Assembly: GCA_013215715.1 (NCBI GenBank)
Contig: JABSQT010000002.1
Span: 62,001 to 126,000 of the forward strand
From: Mycoplasmatales bacterium
GTDB lineage: Bacteria; Bacillota_I; Bacilli_A; Mycoplasmatales; Metamycoplasmataceae
DNA length: 64,000 nucleotides
Direction of reading: 5' to 3'
Shown: positions 1 through 10,724 of the stretch, piece by piece
Numbering within the stretch: the first letter of the stretch is position 1
Layout: every line of letters starts with the position of its first letter
Notes under the pieces: model-generated
Seen by the model: the letters and a program-made list of their open reading frames with translations, nothing else
What the model was told of the DNA's origin: nothing
Database searches by the model: none
Program-made: the position numbers and the translations under genes

Positions 1-1074
1 TTGACCACCAATATATAAATCAACGGGTAATCATTTTTTAAACCTTCTTTTTGCTTCTTCACTATCCAAATCTTCATATGTTCCATCGGAATTTTTCAAT
101 ATATAAGCTAAATAATACCAAGATGAACCAGCTCATTGTGGCATTGTATTTGTATCTCTTCTAAATTTTTTTCCGTCTTTTTCAAAATTAACTCATTCAT
201 TATTGTTTGCTAATGGGGATTCACCTGTTCCCGAAGGTTTAATTTCATCCATTTCTGGTAACTCAACAAGTTCTTCTATTAATAGAACATTATTATCTTC
301 ATCAAATGCAATTGGGAATGGTTCTCCTCAATATCTTTGTCTTGCAAAAATTCAATCTCTAAGATGATAAGTTGCTTTACCCTCTTTAACCTCTTTACCT
401 ATCCAATTCTTTTGGAGTGCTATTAAAGAATTAGGTCATTCAACTTCTTCAAGTCCTTCAAGTAATTTATCGGCATAATTAGTAATTTTAAGAACTCATT
501 GTTTCATTGGTTTTTTAACAACTGGAAAGTCTCCACGTTCCGATATTTTTGAACCATCTTCAGCAGTAAGAACTTCTTCATTAGCTAGAACTGTACCCAA
601 TTCTTCACATCAGTTAACTTCAATATCCTTTATTTCAGCTAAACCTTTTTTGTACATTTGTGCAAAAATTCATTGTGTTTGTTTGTAATACTTTGGATCT
701 GTTGTATTCACTTCTTTATCATAATCATATGAAAAACCTAAAGACTTAATTTGTCTTCTAAAGTTATCTATGTTTTCTTGAGTAAAGTATTTTGGATGAT
801 TACCAGTTTTTATCGCATATTGTTCTGCAGGAAGTCCGAATGCATCCCATCCAATTGGATGAAGTACATCAAAACCATTCAATCGTTTATATCTTGCAAC
901 AATATCTGTTGCAGTATAACCTTCTGGGTGACCCACATGTAATCCTGCTCCTGATGGATAAGGAAACATGTCTAATGCGTAGAATTTTTTATTTGATTTT
1001 TCAGTTGTCTTAAATACTTGATTTTCTTCTCAATACTTTTGTCATTTTGTTTCTATTTCGTTATGTTTATACAT
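1..1074 (-). CDS. leuS: Leucyl-tRNA synthetase, 5' part, CP1 editing domain absent
   Basis: This is a class I synthetase that charges tRNA-Leu in the cytoplasm. The gene runs off the left edge, so only the first 358 residues are visible. The start is the ATG at 1074, followed by the usual LeuRS N-terminus, and the HIGH-type motif HVGH lies at residues 46-49. Residues W224-I225-G226 are followed after only 11 residues by L238-R239-D240-W241 and the RQRYWGEP motif. In normal LeuRS an editing domain of about 190-200 residues sits between these two motifs, so it is missing here. A TATAAT box (1084-1089) lies 9 bases before the start and no Shine-Dalgarno is seen. The identity is certain; the rest of the protein is unseen. 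Confidence 0.97.
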
Positions 1075-1145
1075 GATAAAAGAATTATACAAGAAAACCC
1101 TCATTTCTTTTATTTAACACCTTTTATTTATTAAATAAAAAAAGG

Positions 1146-2693
1146 TTATTCCTTAGGAACACCTTCAGTTTGAACATCATCTAATGCAGCATATTGTTCT
1201 GCTTGAGCTTTTTCATGTGTAATATTTTTAGCTCAATTAGATTTATAGTAAACAACCATAAATGCAATCCCTCTTGGTATATCAGATAAAAAGAATAAGA
1301 AATAAGCAACTGCAAAATTTATATGAGTTGCTGGAACAATTACCAACATAACAATTGCCAATCAACCTATTTGCAATGGTCCAGCCGTTACAACATCAAC
1401 AGTTGAAACAAGATTAACTTTACCGCCTGAAACAGCTGATGATTTAGCTGTTACAAATCATATTCATCATGGGAAAAATAATGCAAGAGGCCACAATGAA
1501 TATTTTGTCCACTTAAGAACTAATTCATCACGGAGAACTGCTGTTTTTCATTCTGGTGTTCCATGTATTTCTTTTGCAGCAGTGTTTTGTAAAAATGTCA
1601 TTTTCACAATAACAAATGAAAATGCAAACAATATTATTGAAGCAAGTATAGCTAGAGTTGTATTAAATCCATGTAATCTTTTTGAATTCTCTTTAGCAAG
1701 TTCAATATTATTCTTACCCAATTCTCCACCAACAAATTTAGAAACAACAACATTAATTGCATTGAATACAACTGAAAATACACCAAACAATGAACCTGTT
1801 AACCCCAAAAAGGCTGCTGAACCTATTGTTTTTTCAATAGAACCTTCCGGATAACCAGCCACATATATTTTGTTTCTTATAGTTATAAAAATCATTGAAG
1901 AAGCAGTAAACAAGAATATTAACCCTCTTGTCCAAAATTGTTTTTGAATTGTTTTTGACACTTGGAATATTGTTCAAGGTTTAAATACAACCGGCAATTT
2001 TTTAATTATTGCATATAAAATAAGTGATGTAAGTACACAAATTCTTGCTGCAATCGAAGCAAAAGCTGCTCCCTTAGCATCAAGTCCACCAGGTACAAAT
2101 AAATCAGTATGCATTGTTAAATAATTAAGTAATATGTTTGCAACCAGACCAAGAATACCAGCATAAAAAGGCACCTTACCTCAACCAGTTTCTCTATACA
2201 TATTACCTAAATTAAATGTAAATGCAATCAACATTCACATGATTGAAATTCATTTGATATAATTTATACCTTGTTTAAGCTGTTCACTGTAAGCTTGACT
2301 ACCAGTTTTTGATTTTTGCAAAAATACTGCAATCATCTCTTCTGGCATAATTCATGCAAAAATAGTAAAAATTGTTGCAACTGTTAAAGTTATTGTTCAA
2401 CGTATCTTGGCAATCTCCCTAACTTTATCATGATTACCTGAATAATAATATTGAGCCACAAGAATAGAACCAGTAGCAGCTGAACCAGCAAAAATACCCA
2501 TGATAATACTTGTTCATGAGTTTGCTGCGAATAAACCAGCTGTTGCTCCATCTATGCTACCAACCATAAAATTATCCACAAATGAATTCATTGCAAAAAG
2601 AAGCGAACCACCTATTACAGGTAATGCAAGATGAAGAAACATTTTTCATTGCCCCTTATTTTTTGGAAAATATTGTTTTATTTTTTCTAACAT
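1146..2693 (-). CDS. MATE-family multidrug/cation exporter (first copy)
   Basis: The 515-residue polytopic membrane protein is read through in-frame TGA Trp codons. It is hydrophobic throughout, about twelve helices in two similar halves, with a MATE-type N-terminal segment (LPVIGGSLL, then a loop with NSFVDNFMVG). MATE proteins export drugs or metabolites using a Na or H gradient; the substrate here cannot be told. The start is the ATG at 2693, with TATGAT exactly six bases upstream, so the mRNA is probably leaderless. It lies between leuS and an ECF-like membrane gene on the same strand. A second, longer MATE gene occurs at 42,835-44,637. MOP-superfamily flippases are the main alternative, but MATE fits better. 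Confidence 0.85.
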
Positions 2694-2731
2694 AGTATTA
2701 TCATAACATACAAATTAGTAGAAAAACATTG

Positions 2732-3268
2732 TTATATTTTAATTGTTTTTGCAATGGTTTTTATAGGGAAATATAATATAAAAATTATAGGTAAACAAAT
2801 GGCCATCTGCACTGTTGTTGCAATAGCATCTTTATAAGCTAACGCTTTATCAAATACTATAATTTCTAATAAAAGATAAACCAAAATAACATAAACAGAA
2901 GCAATTAAAACACTAATGAAAAATATAAATTTATTTTTTGTTAATTGAAATAATCATATTATCATTACTGCACCAATATATGCGATTAATGTAATTCAAG
3001 AAAATGCTATATACCCTGTCGCTCAATCTGTAACAATACAAGAAATAGTTGTTGTTAAAATCACAAAAGGTAATCTTAATAATAATGGGAAAATAAAAAC
3101 TATTGCAGCCAAAAGATATACTCCACCGCCACTTAATTGAAAATGACCATATACACCAACTAATATCGCTAACCCCACCAACATACCAGATATAGTTATT
3201 TGTAGTATTGTATTTTTTTTATCGTATCCTTGATAATTACTTTTTGTCCTATTTCTATCTTTTTTCAT
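2732..3268 (-). CDS. Membrane protein resembling an ECF transporter S component
   Basis: The predicted protein has 178 residues once the TGA at 3023-3025 is read as Trp. It has a short basic, polar N-terminus (residues 1-22) followed by about five or six transmembrane helices. A GMLVGLAILVG-type first helix and a GGGVY loop recall S components, the substrate-binding subunits of energy-coupling-factor vitamin transporters. No riboswitch precedes it, so the ligand is unknown. The start is the ATG at 3268, with TATAAT (3275-3280) exactly six bases upstream and no Shine-Dalgarno, which indicates a leaderless mRNA. The promoter follows directly on the aspS end/terminator on its other side. The family call is tentative; the reading frame and membrane nature are clear. 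Confidence 0.6.
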
Positions 3269-3283
3269 ATAAAAATTATAAAG

Positions 3284-3315
3284 AAAAAAACCTATTTCTC
3301 TTTGAGGATTAGGTT
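3284..3315 (-). terminator. aspS terminator overlapping its last codons
   Basis: The minus strand can form an AACCTA/TAGGTT stem containing an inner CTC-AAA-GAG hairpin, followed by seven T. The stop codon of aspS lies inside the structure. The T-run leads straight into the -10 box of the downstream membrane gene. Confidence 0.7.
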
Positions 3316-4989
3316 ATATTCTTCTAACTGTTCTTTTGTAATATCGGATGGTGATTGAGACATTGGATCTATTCCTTTTGCATTTTTAGGGAATGCAATA
3401 ACTTCTCTAATTGATTCTTCACCAACTAAAATGGTTGCTAGCCTATCAATTCCGAATGCAATACCGCCATGTGGAGGTAATCCATATTTGAATGCCTCTA
3501 AAAAGAATCCGAATTGTGCTTCTGCTATATCCTGAGACATACCAATAGCAGAAAACATCCTCTTCTGCGTTTCAGGGTTATTGATTCTAATTGAACCTCC
3601 ACCAATTTCAAAACCATTTAGTACCAAATCATAAGCTTTTGCTCTAGCTTCTAAAGGTTTTGTATCGAAAAAATTAAGTGTTTCATCAGTAGGACTAGTA
3701 AATGGATGATGTGCTGCAATATATCTTTTTGATTCTTCATTGTATTCAAACATCGGTCAATTTACAATTCAAGTAAATTTAAATCCATCACTTGCTAATT
3801 TAAACATTTTATTTAATTCAACACGAACAGCACCAAGTGCTTGAATTGCATTTTCATATTTATCAGCTACAAATAATAACGTACCTATATTTCAATTGAA
3901 TTCTTTTGAAATAGTTTCTATTTCAGTTTCAAAAAACTTATACCCAGGACCAGTTTTTATTTCTCCATCATAACTAGCTCATGCAAGTCCTTTAGCTTTA
4001 TTCTTTTTAGCTACTTCTTCTAATTTTTTAATTTGTTTCTTAGAAAGAACTTGATCAAAAGCAATCATTTTAATTGTTGAAGCAGTTTTAAATGCATTAA
4101 AACTTGTTTGTTTAAATATTTTTGTAACTTCATTAAGCTTATATTCATATCTTAAATCAGGTTTATCGCAACCATATAAATCCATTGCTACATCATATTC
4201 CATTATAGGGAATTCTAATTTATCTTTAATTCCTAATTTTTTGAATACTTCAATATACATACCTTCTATCAATTCCATTATATCTTCTTGTGTAGTAAAG
4301 GACATTTCCATATCTAATTGTGTGAATTCAGGTTGTCTATCAGCTCTTAAATCTTCATCCCTAAAACATCTAGCTACTTGAAAATATTTTTCAATGCCAG
4401 ATGCCATTAATAATTGTTTATATAATTGTGGTGATTGAGGTAAGGCAAAAAATTTACCATGTGTTCTTGTCGGAACTAAATAATCACGTGCTCCCTCAGG
4501 AGTTGATTTTGATAAGTAAGGTGTTTCAACTTCCAAGAAATCTTTTTCGTCAAGATAATCTCTTACAGCTTTGATTAATTTGTGTCTTAAAATTAAATTT
4601 CGTGTCATTTTTGTTCTTCTAAGATCCATAAATCTATGTTTTAACCTATTTTCTTCTTTAATTTCAATATCATCACGAATTACAAAAGGTGGAACTTCTG
4701 AAGTAGCAAGAACTTTTAAGTTTTTTGCTACAACTTCAATTTCTCCAGTAGGTATCTCTGAATTAACATTTTTCCTTATTGTGACTTCACCTGTAACTTC
4801 AATCACAGATTCCTTCGTTGCTTCTTTTGGTGTTTCACCTTCAAAAACTATTTGCGTAATACCTCATCTATCTCTTAAATCTATAAAAGTTAGAGAACCC
4901 ATTTTACGTCTATTTGCTATTCACCCTTTTAAAGTAACTATTTCTCCTACATTTATTTTCCTTAATTGTCCGTTGTTTATTTTTTTCAT
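3292..4989 (-). CDS. aspS: Aspartyl-tRNA synthetase
   Basis: This class IIb synthetase (565 residues) activates aspartate and charges tRNA-Asp. An N-terminal OB-fold anticodon-binding region is followed by the catalytic core: motif 2 reads FRDEDLRADRQPEFTQLD and motif 3 GIAFGIDRLATIL. A bacterial insertion domain lies between them, so the length is normal. Several in-frame TGA codons encode Trp. The ATG at 4989 overlaps the hisS stop by one base (TAATG), so translation is coupled and both genes depend on the T-box promoter upstream of hisS. A terminator overlaps its end. Whether the enzyme is strictly tRNA-Asp specific cannot be told. Confidence 0.98.
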
Positions 4990-6251
4990 TATTGCTCCAT
5001 TCTTTCATCTAGATAATCAATAATTTCCATAATATCTACAGAATCTTGATTACCATTTTCTTGGTTTTTAATAACCACTTCACCTTGTTTTAATTCATTT
5101 TTACCAAAAATGATAACAAATTTTGCTCCAACAGATTTTGATTTATCAAATGCTTTATTTAATTTCATGGGTAATAAGTTATATTCAACACTAAATCCAG
5201 CAGTTCTCAACATATATGTTAATGAACTTGTTGCTATTGTTGTATCATCATCCATATTAACAACAAAAACATCAACAGTTGGTTTAATCTCATTATGAAT
5301 CATTTCTACTTCATTTACTAATCTTTCAACTCCCAATCCAAATCCTATACCTGAAATTGAAGGTCCGCCAAATTGTTCAACAAGATTATCATATCTTCCT
5401 CCACCAATGATGGTTGACTGAGAACCTGCTGCTTCAGAATCAGAAACAAACTCAAATATTGTTTCTGAATAATAATCTAATCCTCTTACCAATTTGTCTG
5501 AAACTTCATACGGAATCATTACTCCATCTAATAATTTTTTAACTTTTTCAAAATACTGTTTTGATTCTTTTGAATAAAACTCACTTATTTTTGGTGCATT
5601 TTTAACAAATTCTTTCTGACCATCAATCTTATCATCTAAAATTCTTAATGGATTCTTCTCTAATCTACTAATTGACAATTCCGTTAATTCTTCTTTATAA
5701 TTCTCAAAATATTCTCTTAATGCTTTTGAATAATTATTTCTTGTATTAGAGTCCCCTATTGAATTAATTAATAATTTAACTTTCTTAATTTTTAAAGTCA
5801 TAAGCATTTGGTAAGCCATCATAATCGCTTCTGCATCAGCAGCAGGAGATTTTGCACCAATTAATTCAATACCAAATTGAGTAAATTGTCTTTGTCTACC
5901 TTTTTGAGGTCTTTCATATCTAAATATAGGTCCATTATAAAATAATTTAGTTGGTTGAGATTGTGCATACATTTTATTTTCAACATAAGCCCTAATTGTT
6001 CCAGCAGTTCCCTCTGGCCTTAAAACAAATTCCCTTCCTTTTTTATCATTAAATTCATACATTTCTTTTGCAACAATATCAGAAGTCTCTCCAACAGATC
6101 TTTTAAATAAATCAATTGACTCAAAAATAGGTGTTTCTATTTCTTTAAAATTGTAAAATGATGCAATACCTTCTAGTGTTTTTAAAACAAGTGTTCTATA
6201 CTCTTGTCTTTGTCCATATATATCTTTTGTTCCTTTTGGTCTTTTAAACAT
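4989..6251 (-). CDS. hisS: Histidyl-tRNA synthetase
   Basis: This is a class IIa synthetase of 420 residues. Motif 2 (FRYERPQKGRQRQFTQFG), the histidine signature GGGRYDNL and motif 3 (GIGFGLGVERL) are all present, followed by a C-terminal anticodon-binding domain. I chose the ATG at 6251 because GAGGT lies at the right distance upstream and the family begins with a short MFKRPKGTKD-like segment. An open frame continues 19 codons further upstream, but it runs through the T-box terminator and is not coding. The gene is first in a hisS-aspS operon. Expression is expected to rise when the cognate tRNA is uncharged. Confidence 0.98.
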   Translation of the reverse strand: MFKRPKGTKDIYGQRQEYRTLVLKTLEGIASFYNFKEIETPIFESIDLFKRSVGETSDIVAKEMYEFNDKKGREFVLRPEGTAGTIRAYVENKMYAQSQPTKLFYNGPIFRYERPQKGRQRQFTQFGIELIGAKSPAADAEAIMMAYQMLMTLKIKKVKLLINSIGDSNTRNNYSKALREYFENYKEELTELSISRLEKNPLRILDDKIDGQKEFVKNAPKISEFYSKESKQYFEKVKKLLDGVMIPYEVSDKLVRGLDYYSETIFEFVSDSEAAGSQSTIIGGGRYDNLVEQFGGPSISGIGFGLGVERLVNEVEMIHNEIKPTVDVFVVNMDDDTTIATSSLTYMLRTAGFSVEYNLLPMKLNKAFDKSKSVGAKFVIIFGKNELKQGEVVIKNQENGNQDSVDIMEIIDYLDERMEQ

Positions 6252-6277
6252 ACTTACCTCTTTTCTTTTAAAGATAC

Positions 6278-6405
6278 AAAAAGTCCTACATGAGGGCCAA
6301 CGTGCCACCCCATGAACGGACTCTTAAGTCGTTAACGCTGACTTTGCGGTAGAGTTACCTACTGTCTCGGAGATGCCTAACCTCTTCAATGACGTATCTA
6401 TTTAT
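6278..6405 (-). promoter_or_regulatory. T-box leader of hisS-aspS with very short stem I
   Basis: The T-box core GGGTGGCACG lies at 6301-6310 on the minus strand. An antiterminator can form from CAUGGGG and CCCUCAUG around the UGGC bulge. The competing terminator (AGUCC/GGACU, 6278-6325) ends in UUUUU. The promoter -10 is TATAAT at 6410-6415, directly after the secDF terminator, so the leader cannot extend further upstream. The only candidate stem I is about 30 nt long (GUC/GAC base, GAG/CUC helix, nine-base loop 6373-6381 containing CAU). Two further small hairpins follow. The T-box identification is firm; the assignment of stem I and specifier is inference. Confidence 0.88.
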
Positions 6406-6418
6406 AAATATTATATAA

Positions 6419-6441
6419 CAAAAAAAGAGCAAAATGCTCTA
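6419..6441 (-). terminator. secDF terminator
   Basis: An AGAGC-ATTTT-GCTCT hairpin is followed by a run of T on the minus strand, shortly after the secDF stop codon. The hisS promoter starts directly after it. Confidence 0.85.
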
Positions 6442-6457
6442 ATTTAGTAATTATTAT

Positions 6458-9058
6458 TTAACTTTTAAAATCATTAATTCCATCAACTGTTTGTTCTTCA
6501 GGTCCGTTCAATTTTCAGAATTTTTTCTGCGCTCTTTTTTGTGAACGTTTTTGAGAATAAGCTTCAAGATGTACTCATGCATATGTAGCAATAAATATTG
6601 AAGAATATGTCCCAGATACAAGACCCGCAAGCATAGCAACATTAAATGACATTTTTGTAGCATTACCAAATGACATAAGAACAATTACAGCAACTATTGT
6701 TGTGAATGAAGTTAATAAAGAACGTTTTATTGTATCTTTTATAGCTTCGTTTGCAATTTTTCTTAATTTATCTTTTGTTAACTCACCAACATTTTGTTTC
6801 ATTTTTTCCCTAACCCGGTCAAAAGTAACAATTGTATCATTTATTGAATATCCGAGAACTGAGAGTAAACCAGCTATAAAAACTGGCGAAATCTCAACTC
6901 TCGTAATGACGAATACTGCTGTAACAATTAAACCATCATGAACAAGTGCCAAAATAGCTGAAATAGAATAAGTTCATTTAAATCTAACCAGTGTATAAAG
7001 AACAATGGCTAACATTGCAATTGCAATTGCAATCATCGCATCTTTAACTAATGCATTAGCTACATCAGAAGTAACAGATTGACCTTCAAATGTATAATTA
7101 TTTATATCAATTTTCTTATTTGAATTTTTTAAATATTTACTAATAGCTTTTTTGAATACATCACTATCAGGTATTGCTTTTTTAGATTTTATTTCAAGAA
7201 TCGCTTGTTTTTTAGCTGCATCTTTATATAACACTTCAGCATCATTAGTTGAAATAAGTTTCTCATCAACTAATGCTTTTTTCATCAAGTTTGCATCTGA
7301 TGTAGTTAAATTATGATTATCATCTTTACCAGAAATACTCATAATTGTTCCGCCAGAGAATTCAATAGAAGAATTAACACCACCAGATATGCTTCCAGCT
7401 ATACCTGCAACAACAGCAAATATAATTACAGAAGCACCAACAATCAATGAAGAACCAGCAACAAATCATTTTGAACTTTTCATAAAATTAAAATTACGCA
7501 ATTTTTCAGTTTTTGGATTTGGAGTAGATTTTATTTGTTTTTTTCTAACTCCCAATAAATATTCTCTTTTATCAAATACTTTTAATTTAACTAATAATGT
7601 TGAAATTAACCTTGTAAATAATAACATTACCACCAATGTAAATATAATTGAAAGAATTAACATAATTGAAAACCCTTTTACAGATGCCGTACCAAAATAA
7701 AATAGAACAAATCCAACAATTAATGTTGTTACATTAGCATCAAATATTGTTGATAAAGAAAGTTTATTTGCAATCGAATGAGCTTTGTTTGGCGTGGAGC
7801 CACTCATAACCTCACTTTTGAGTCTTTCAAAGGTAATTATATTTGCATCTACTGACATACCTATACCTATAACTAATGCTGCTATTGTTTCTGGAGAATA
7901 TTCTCCACGCATAACTGTAAACATCGTTAAAGTTAAAAACATATATAAAGCAATTGATATTGTTGAAAGAGCTCCCAATAAACCATAATTAACTATCATA
8001 AATATAGCAATTAAAGCAAAAACGATAATTCCAGCTATTAAAGCTTTTTTAAATGCTGAATGTCCATATTCAGCTGTCAAAAAGTGTGAAGATTTAGGAA
8101 CTAAATCATATTCTGCAGAACCATAATTAATACTTGCTGCAAGTTTTTTTGCTTCATCCGCATTAAATTTACCAGTAATTACAAATGATGATCCATATAA
8201 AGGTTTATTAACCGATGCAACAGACACTGCATATGAACTTGCTGGTTGTAATCCTTCATTGATAAATAATTTATTTCACATCGCTCCACCTGAATTAGGT
8301 ATTGTAATTGTTTTAAATAAATTTCCTTGTGCTTGATCAAATTTCTGACGAATTACACCAGTTTTCATATTCAAGATTTTTTTCATTAAACCTTGGTGAT
8401 TTATTCAAACAACCATTCTCTTTTCTTTTTGTTGCGACATTCAAGTTGTTGCTTTACCTCATTCAGTTGTAGCTTGTTGGTTTTTTAATTTTATAGAAAC
8501 TACTCATGAACCATTTTGTTGTACAGCTTTAGCTCCACCTTCTTCAAATGGAACTTTATAATCGTTGTCATTACCATGTAACTTAACACCATGATTTCCA
8601 TTTGGTTGTAAAGGATTTACACCTCCCGGTACAAATAATCCATTTCTAAATAATGATTTATCTTGTAAATTATAAATAGAAAGAGTCGGTTTAGTTTTTA
8701 TCAATTCTTCGAATTCTTGTTTTTCAGCATCTGTTTTAATTGCAGCTTTTGCAATAGTAATATATCCATTTTTACCAATTGATGAAGCTTGAGCAACACC
8801 ATTTATACCCAATGGATCAACACGTTTAACTATATTATCAAAAACCCTTTGAGTTTTTTCTTCATTAGCAGGATTTCCATTACTTTCAATAACTTGAACA
8901 GTAACTGAAGCTCCACCACCATAATCTATAGATGTTTTAACATTTTTACTAGTATAAAATGCCGAACCTAATGTAATAGCTAAAGTAGCCACTAATAATG
9001 TGGTTGATAAAATGGCGATTCGAACTCATTTATTTTTCAATCATTTAAGAAATTTCAT
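6458..9058 (-). CDS. secDF: Fused SecD-SecF protein-export subunit
   Basis: One uninterrupted frame of 866 residues (with TGA as Trp) carries both SecD and SecF. SecDF assists the SecYEG channel by pulling exported proteins using the ion gradient. The SecD half has an N-terminal membrane helix (residues about 9-30), an extracellular P1-like region, and then a helix bundle containing a GMSVDANIITFERLK motif. The SecF half begins near residue 530 (SIEFSGGTIM) and contains the parallel GYSINDTIVTFDRVRE motif. The ATG at 9058 has no Shine-Dalgarno; TATAAT lies ten bases upstream, so the leader is very short at best. The next gene upstream is ruvB. Fusion of SecD with SecF is known in several Firmicutes and mollicutes. 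Confidence 0.96.
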
Positions 9059-9082
9059 AAGTATTTATATTATATATTATTT

Positions 9083-10036
9083 TTATAAATTATAAGTTGT
9101 TAAATAATGTATACCTTTATTAGTTAGCGCTCTACCCCTTGATGATTTGATTAACAAACCTTTCTTTAATAAAATCGGTTCGATATCTTGCTCTATATTA
9201 TCTTTTGAGTCACTTATAACACCAGAAATAGCTTCTAATGATGTTCATTTTCCATTAAAAATATTACCTAATACTTTAATATATTCTATATGCATATCAT
9301 TTAATCCATACTTATAAAGACCTATGAATTTAAAAGTTTTACGAACTATTTTTTCATTGATTTCTTTTTCATTTTCCGATAAAGCAAAATCTCTACATCT
9401 TTTCAATAAATTGTTTGAAGTTCTAGGTATAAAATTGGAATATGATGCTATTAAAGACTTAGCCATTCTTGTAGAATTAATCTTTAGTTTCTTTGATGTA
9501 ATTTCAATTATGGATATTAATTCACTCTCTTTATAATCAATTAATTTACCTATTAAACCAAAGCGCTCACGCATAGGTAGGGAAATTTTATTATATTTTG
9601 TAGTTGCACCAATTAAAGTAAAAGAGGGTAATTTCATTCTGACAATTTTCGATTCACCTTCTATTCCTATTGGTATGTCTATAACACCATCTTCCATAGC
9701 GGAGTATATCAGCTCTTCAACCTGTTTATTCATGCTATGTATTTCATCTATAAAAATAACATCATTCTTTTGAATTGTTGCAAATAAAGATAAAATATCT
9801 GCCTTCTTTTCCATCAATGATCCTTGTGCGAATTTAATATTAGCTTCTATTTCTTTCGCCACTAACATCGCTAAAGATGTTTTTCCAATTCCTGGTTTTC
9901 CATGCAACAAAATATGGTCGCACATAACTTTTCTCTTTTTTGAAGAATCAATCATTATTTTTAAAGTATGCACTAATCTTTTTTGACCAATAAATTCTTT
10001 GAAATTCTCTGGTCTAAGCGACTTTTTGATTGCCAT
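9083..10036 (-). CDS. ruvB: Holliday junction branch-migration ATPase RuvB
   Basis: This AAA+ motor works with RuvA to migrate Holliday junctions. The 317-residue protein has Walker A GKPGIGKT (46-53), a Walker B/DExH-like segment FIDEIHSM, a sensor region SFTLIGATT and the arginine-finger motif RERFG. A winged-helix C-terminus ends in GRALTNKGIHYL. The frame crosses a TGA at 9245-9247, which is Trp. I prefer the ATG at 10036, which overlaps ruvA by 23 bases, because RuvB proteins begin near LRPxxxxxFIGQ. A TTG nine codons further upstream is the alternative. No ruvC is visible in this window. Confidence 0.96.
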
Positions 10037-10604
10037 TTGAAATGAGTTTAATCGCTTCTTCAACCATTATCTCAATATCCTTATTCGGTTTAACTAAGTG
10101 TATACTTGAATTTATTTGTTTTTTATTAAAACCAAGAGTTTTTAACGTTGGTATAATTTCACTAACCATATGTAAATTTTCTTTTAAATTTTTTTGTTCT
10201 TTTTTATTTGAAGTAATTTTCGCATACTTATCTTGAAGTTCAAAAATTAATTGTTTAGCAGATTTCAAACCCAAACCTGGTAAGCGAGCTAAAGATTCTG
10301 CATCTCCGTTTAATAAAAATCCAAGTATGATTTTTATTTTTTCTTTTAATATTTGAATACCAGTTTTTGGTCCGATCCCTGGAACAGTCAATAAATCTTC
10401 AAATAAAATTCTTTCTTTAAAAGTTTTAAAACCATAAAGAGAAGAAATATTTTCATATTTGTACTCATATATAAATACCTTTATTGTTGTATCCGAAGTA
10501 AAATCCTTGGGTTTAGGAACATAAACTATCTCACCTTTTGAATTACTCTCTAATATAATATAATTTTTTCCAATAGAAATTATTTTTCCTATTTTATATA
10601 ACAT
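10014..10604 (-). CDS. ruvA: Holliday junction DNA-binding protein RuvA
   Basis: RuvA binds four-way junctions and loads RuvB. The 196-residue protein has an N-terminal OB-fold (start MLYKIGKIISIGK), two helix-hairpin-helix motifs (TVPGIGPKTGIQIL and RLPGLGLKSAKQL) and a C-terminal helical domain that contacts RuvB. The ATG at 10604 follows a strong AAAGGAGGT Shine-Dalgarno. An ORF that begins 33 bases further upstream has no support. The gene is first in a ruvA-ruvB pair with overlapping ends. Length and domain order are typical of the family. Confidence 0.97.
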   Translation of the reverse strand: MLYKIGKIISIGKNYIILESNSKGEIVYVPKPKDFTSDTTIKVFIYEYKYENISSLYGFKTFKERILFEDLLTVPGIGPKTGIQILKEKIKIILGFLLNGDAESLARLPGLGLKSAKQLIFELQDKYAKITSNKKEQKNLKENLHMVSEIIPTLKTLGFNKKQINSSIHLVKPNKDIEIMVEEAIKLISNGNQKVA

Positions 10605-10696
10605 CTTACCTCCTTTAAAGATTTTTTCAATCTCCACTTATATATGTAGTGTTTTTAAACTTATTCAAATTTATTAATAAAATAAAATTTAAAATA

Positions 10697-10724
10697 AAAA
10701 AAATACCCATCAATTAGGTATTTA
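10697..10724 (-). terminator. dnaJ terminator
   Basis: An AAATACC/GGTATTT hairpin is followed by a T-run on the minus strand, and the dnaJ stop codon lies at the base of the stem. The stem is AT-rich, so the call is moderate. Confidence 0.6.

Noticed and set aside
1100-1150. Hairpin after the first MATE gene as a terminator.
   Set aside because: An AT-rich stem can be drawn, but it lacks a clear T-run, so I did not list it.
6252-6308. N-terminal extension of hisS by 19 codons.
   Set aside because: It reads through the T-box terminator and lies upstream of a good Shine-Dalgarno at the family start.
10037-10063. TTG start for ruvB giving nine extra residues.
   Set aside because: RuvB homologues start close to the LRPxxxxxFIGQ segment, and the ATG at 10036 is adjacent to it. 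It remains a minor possibility.
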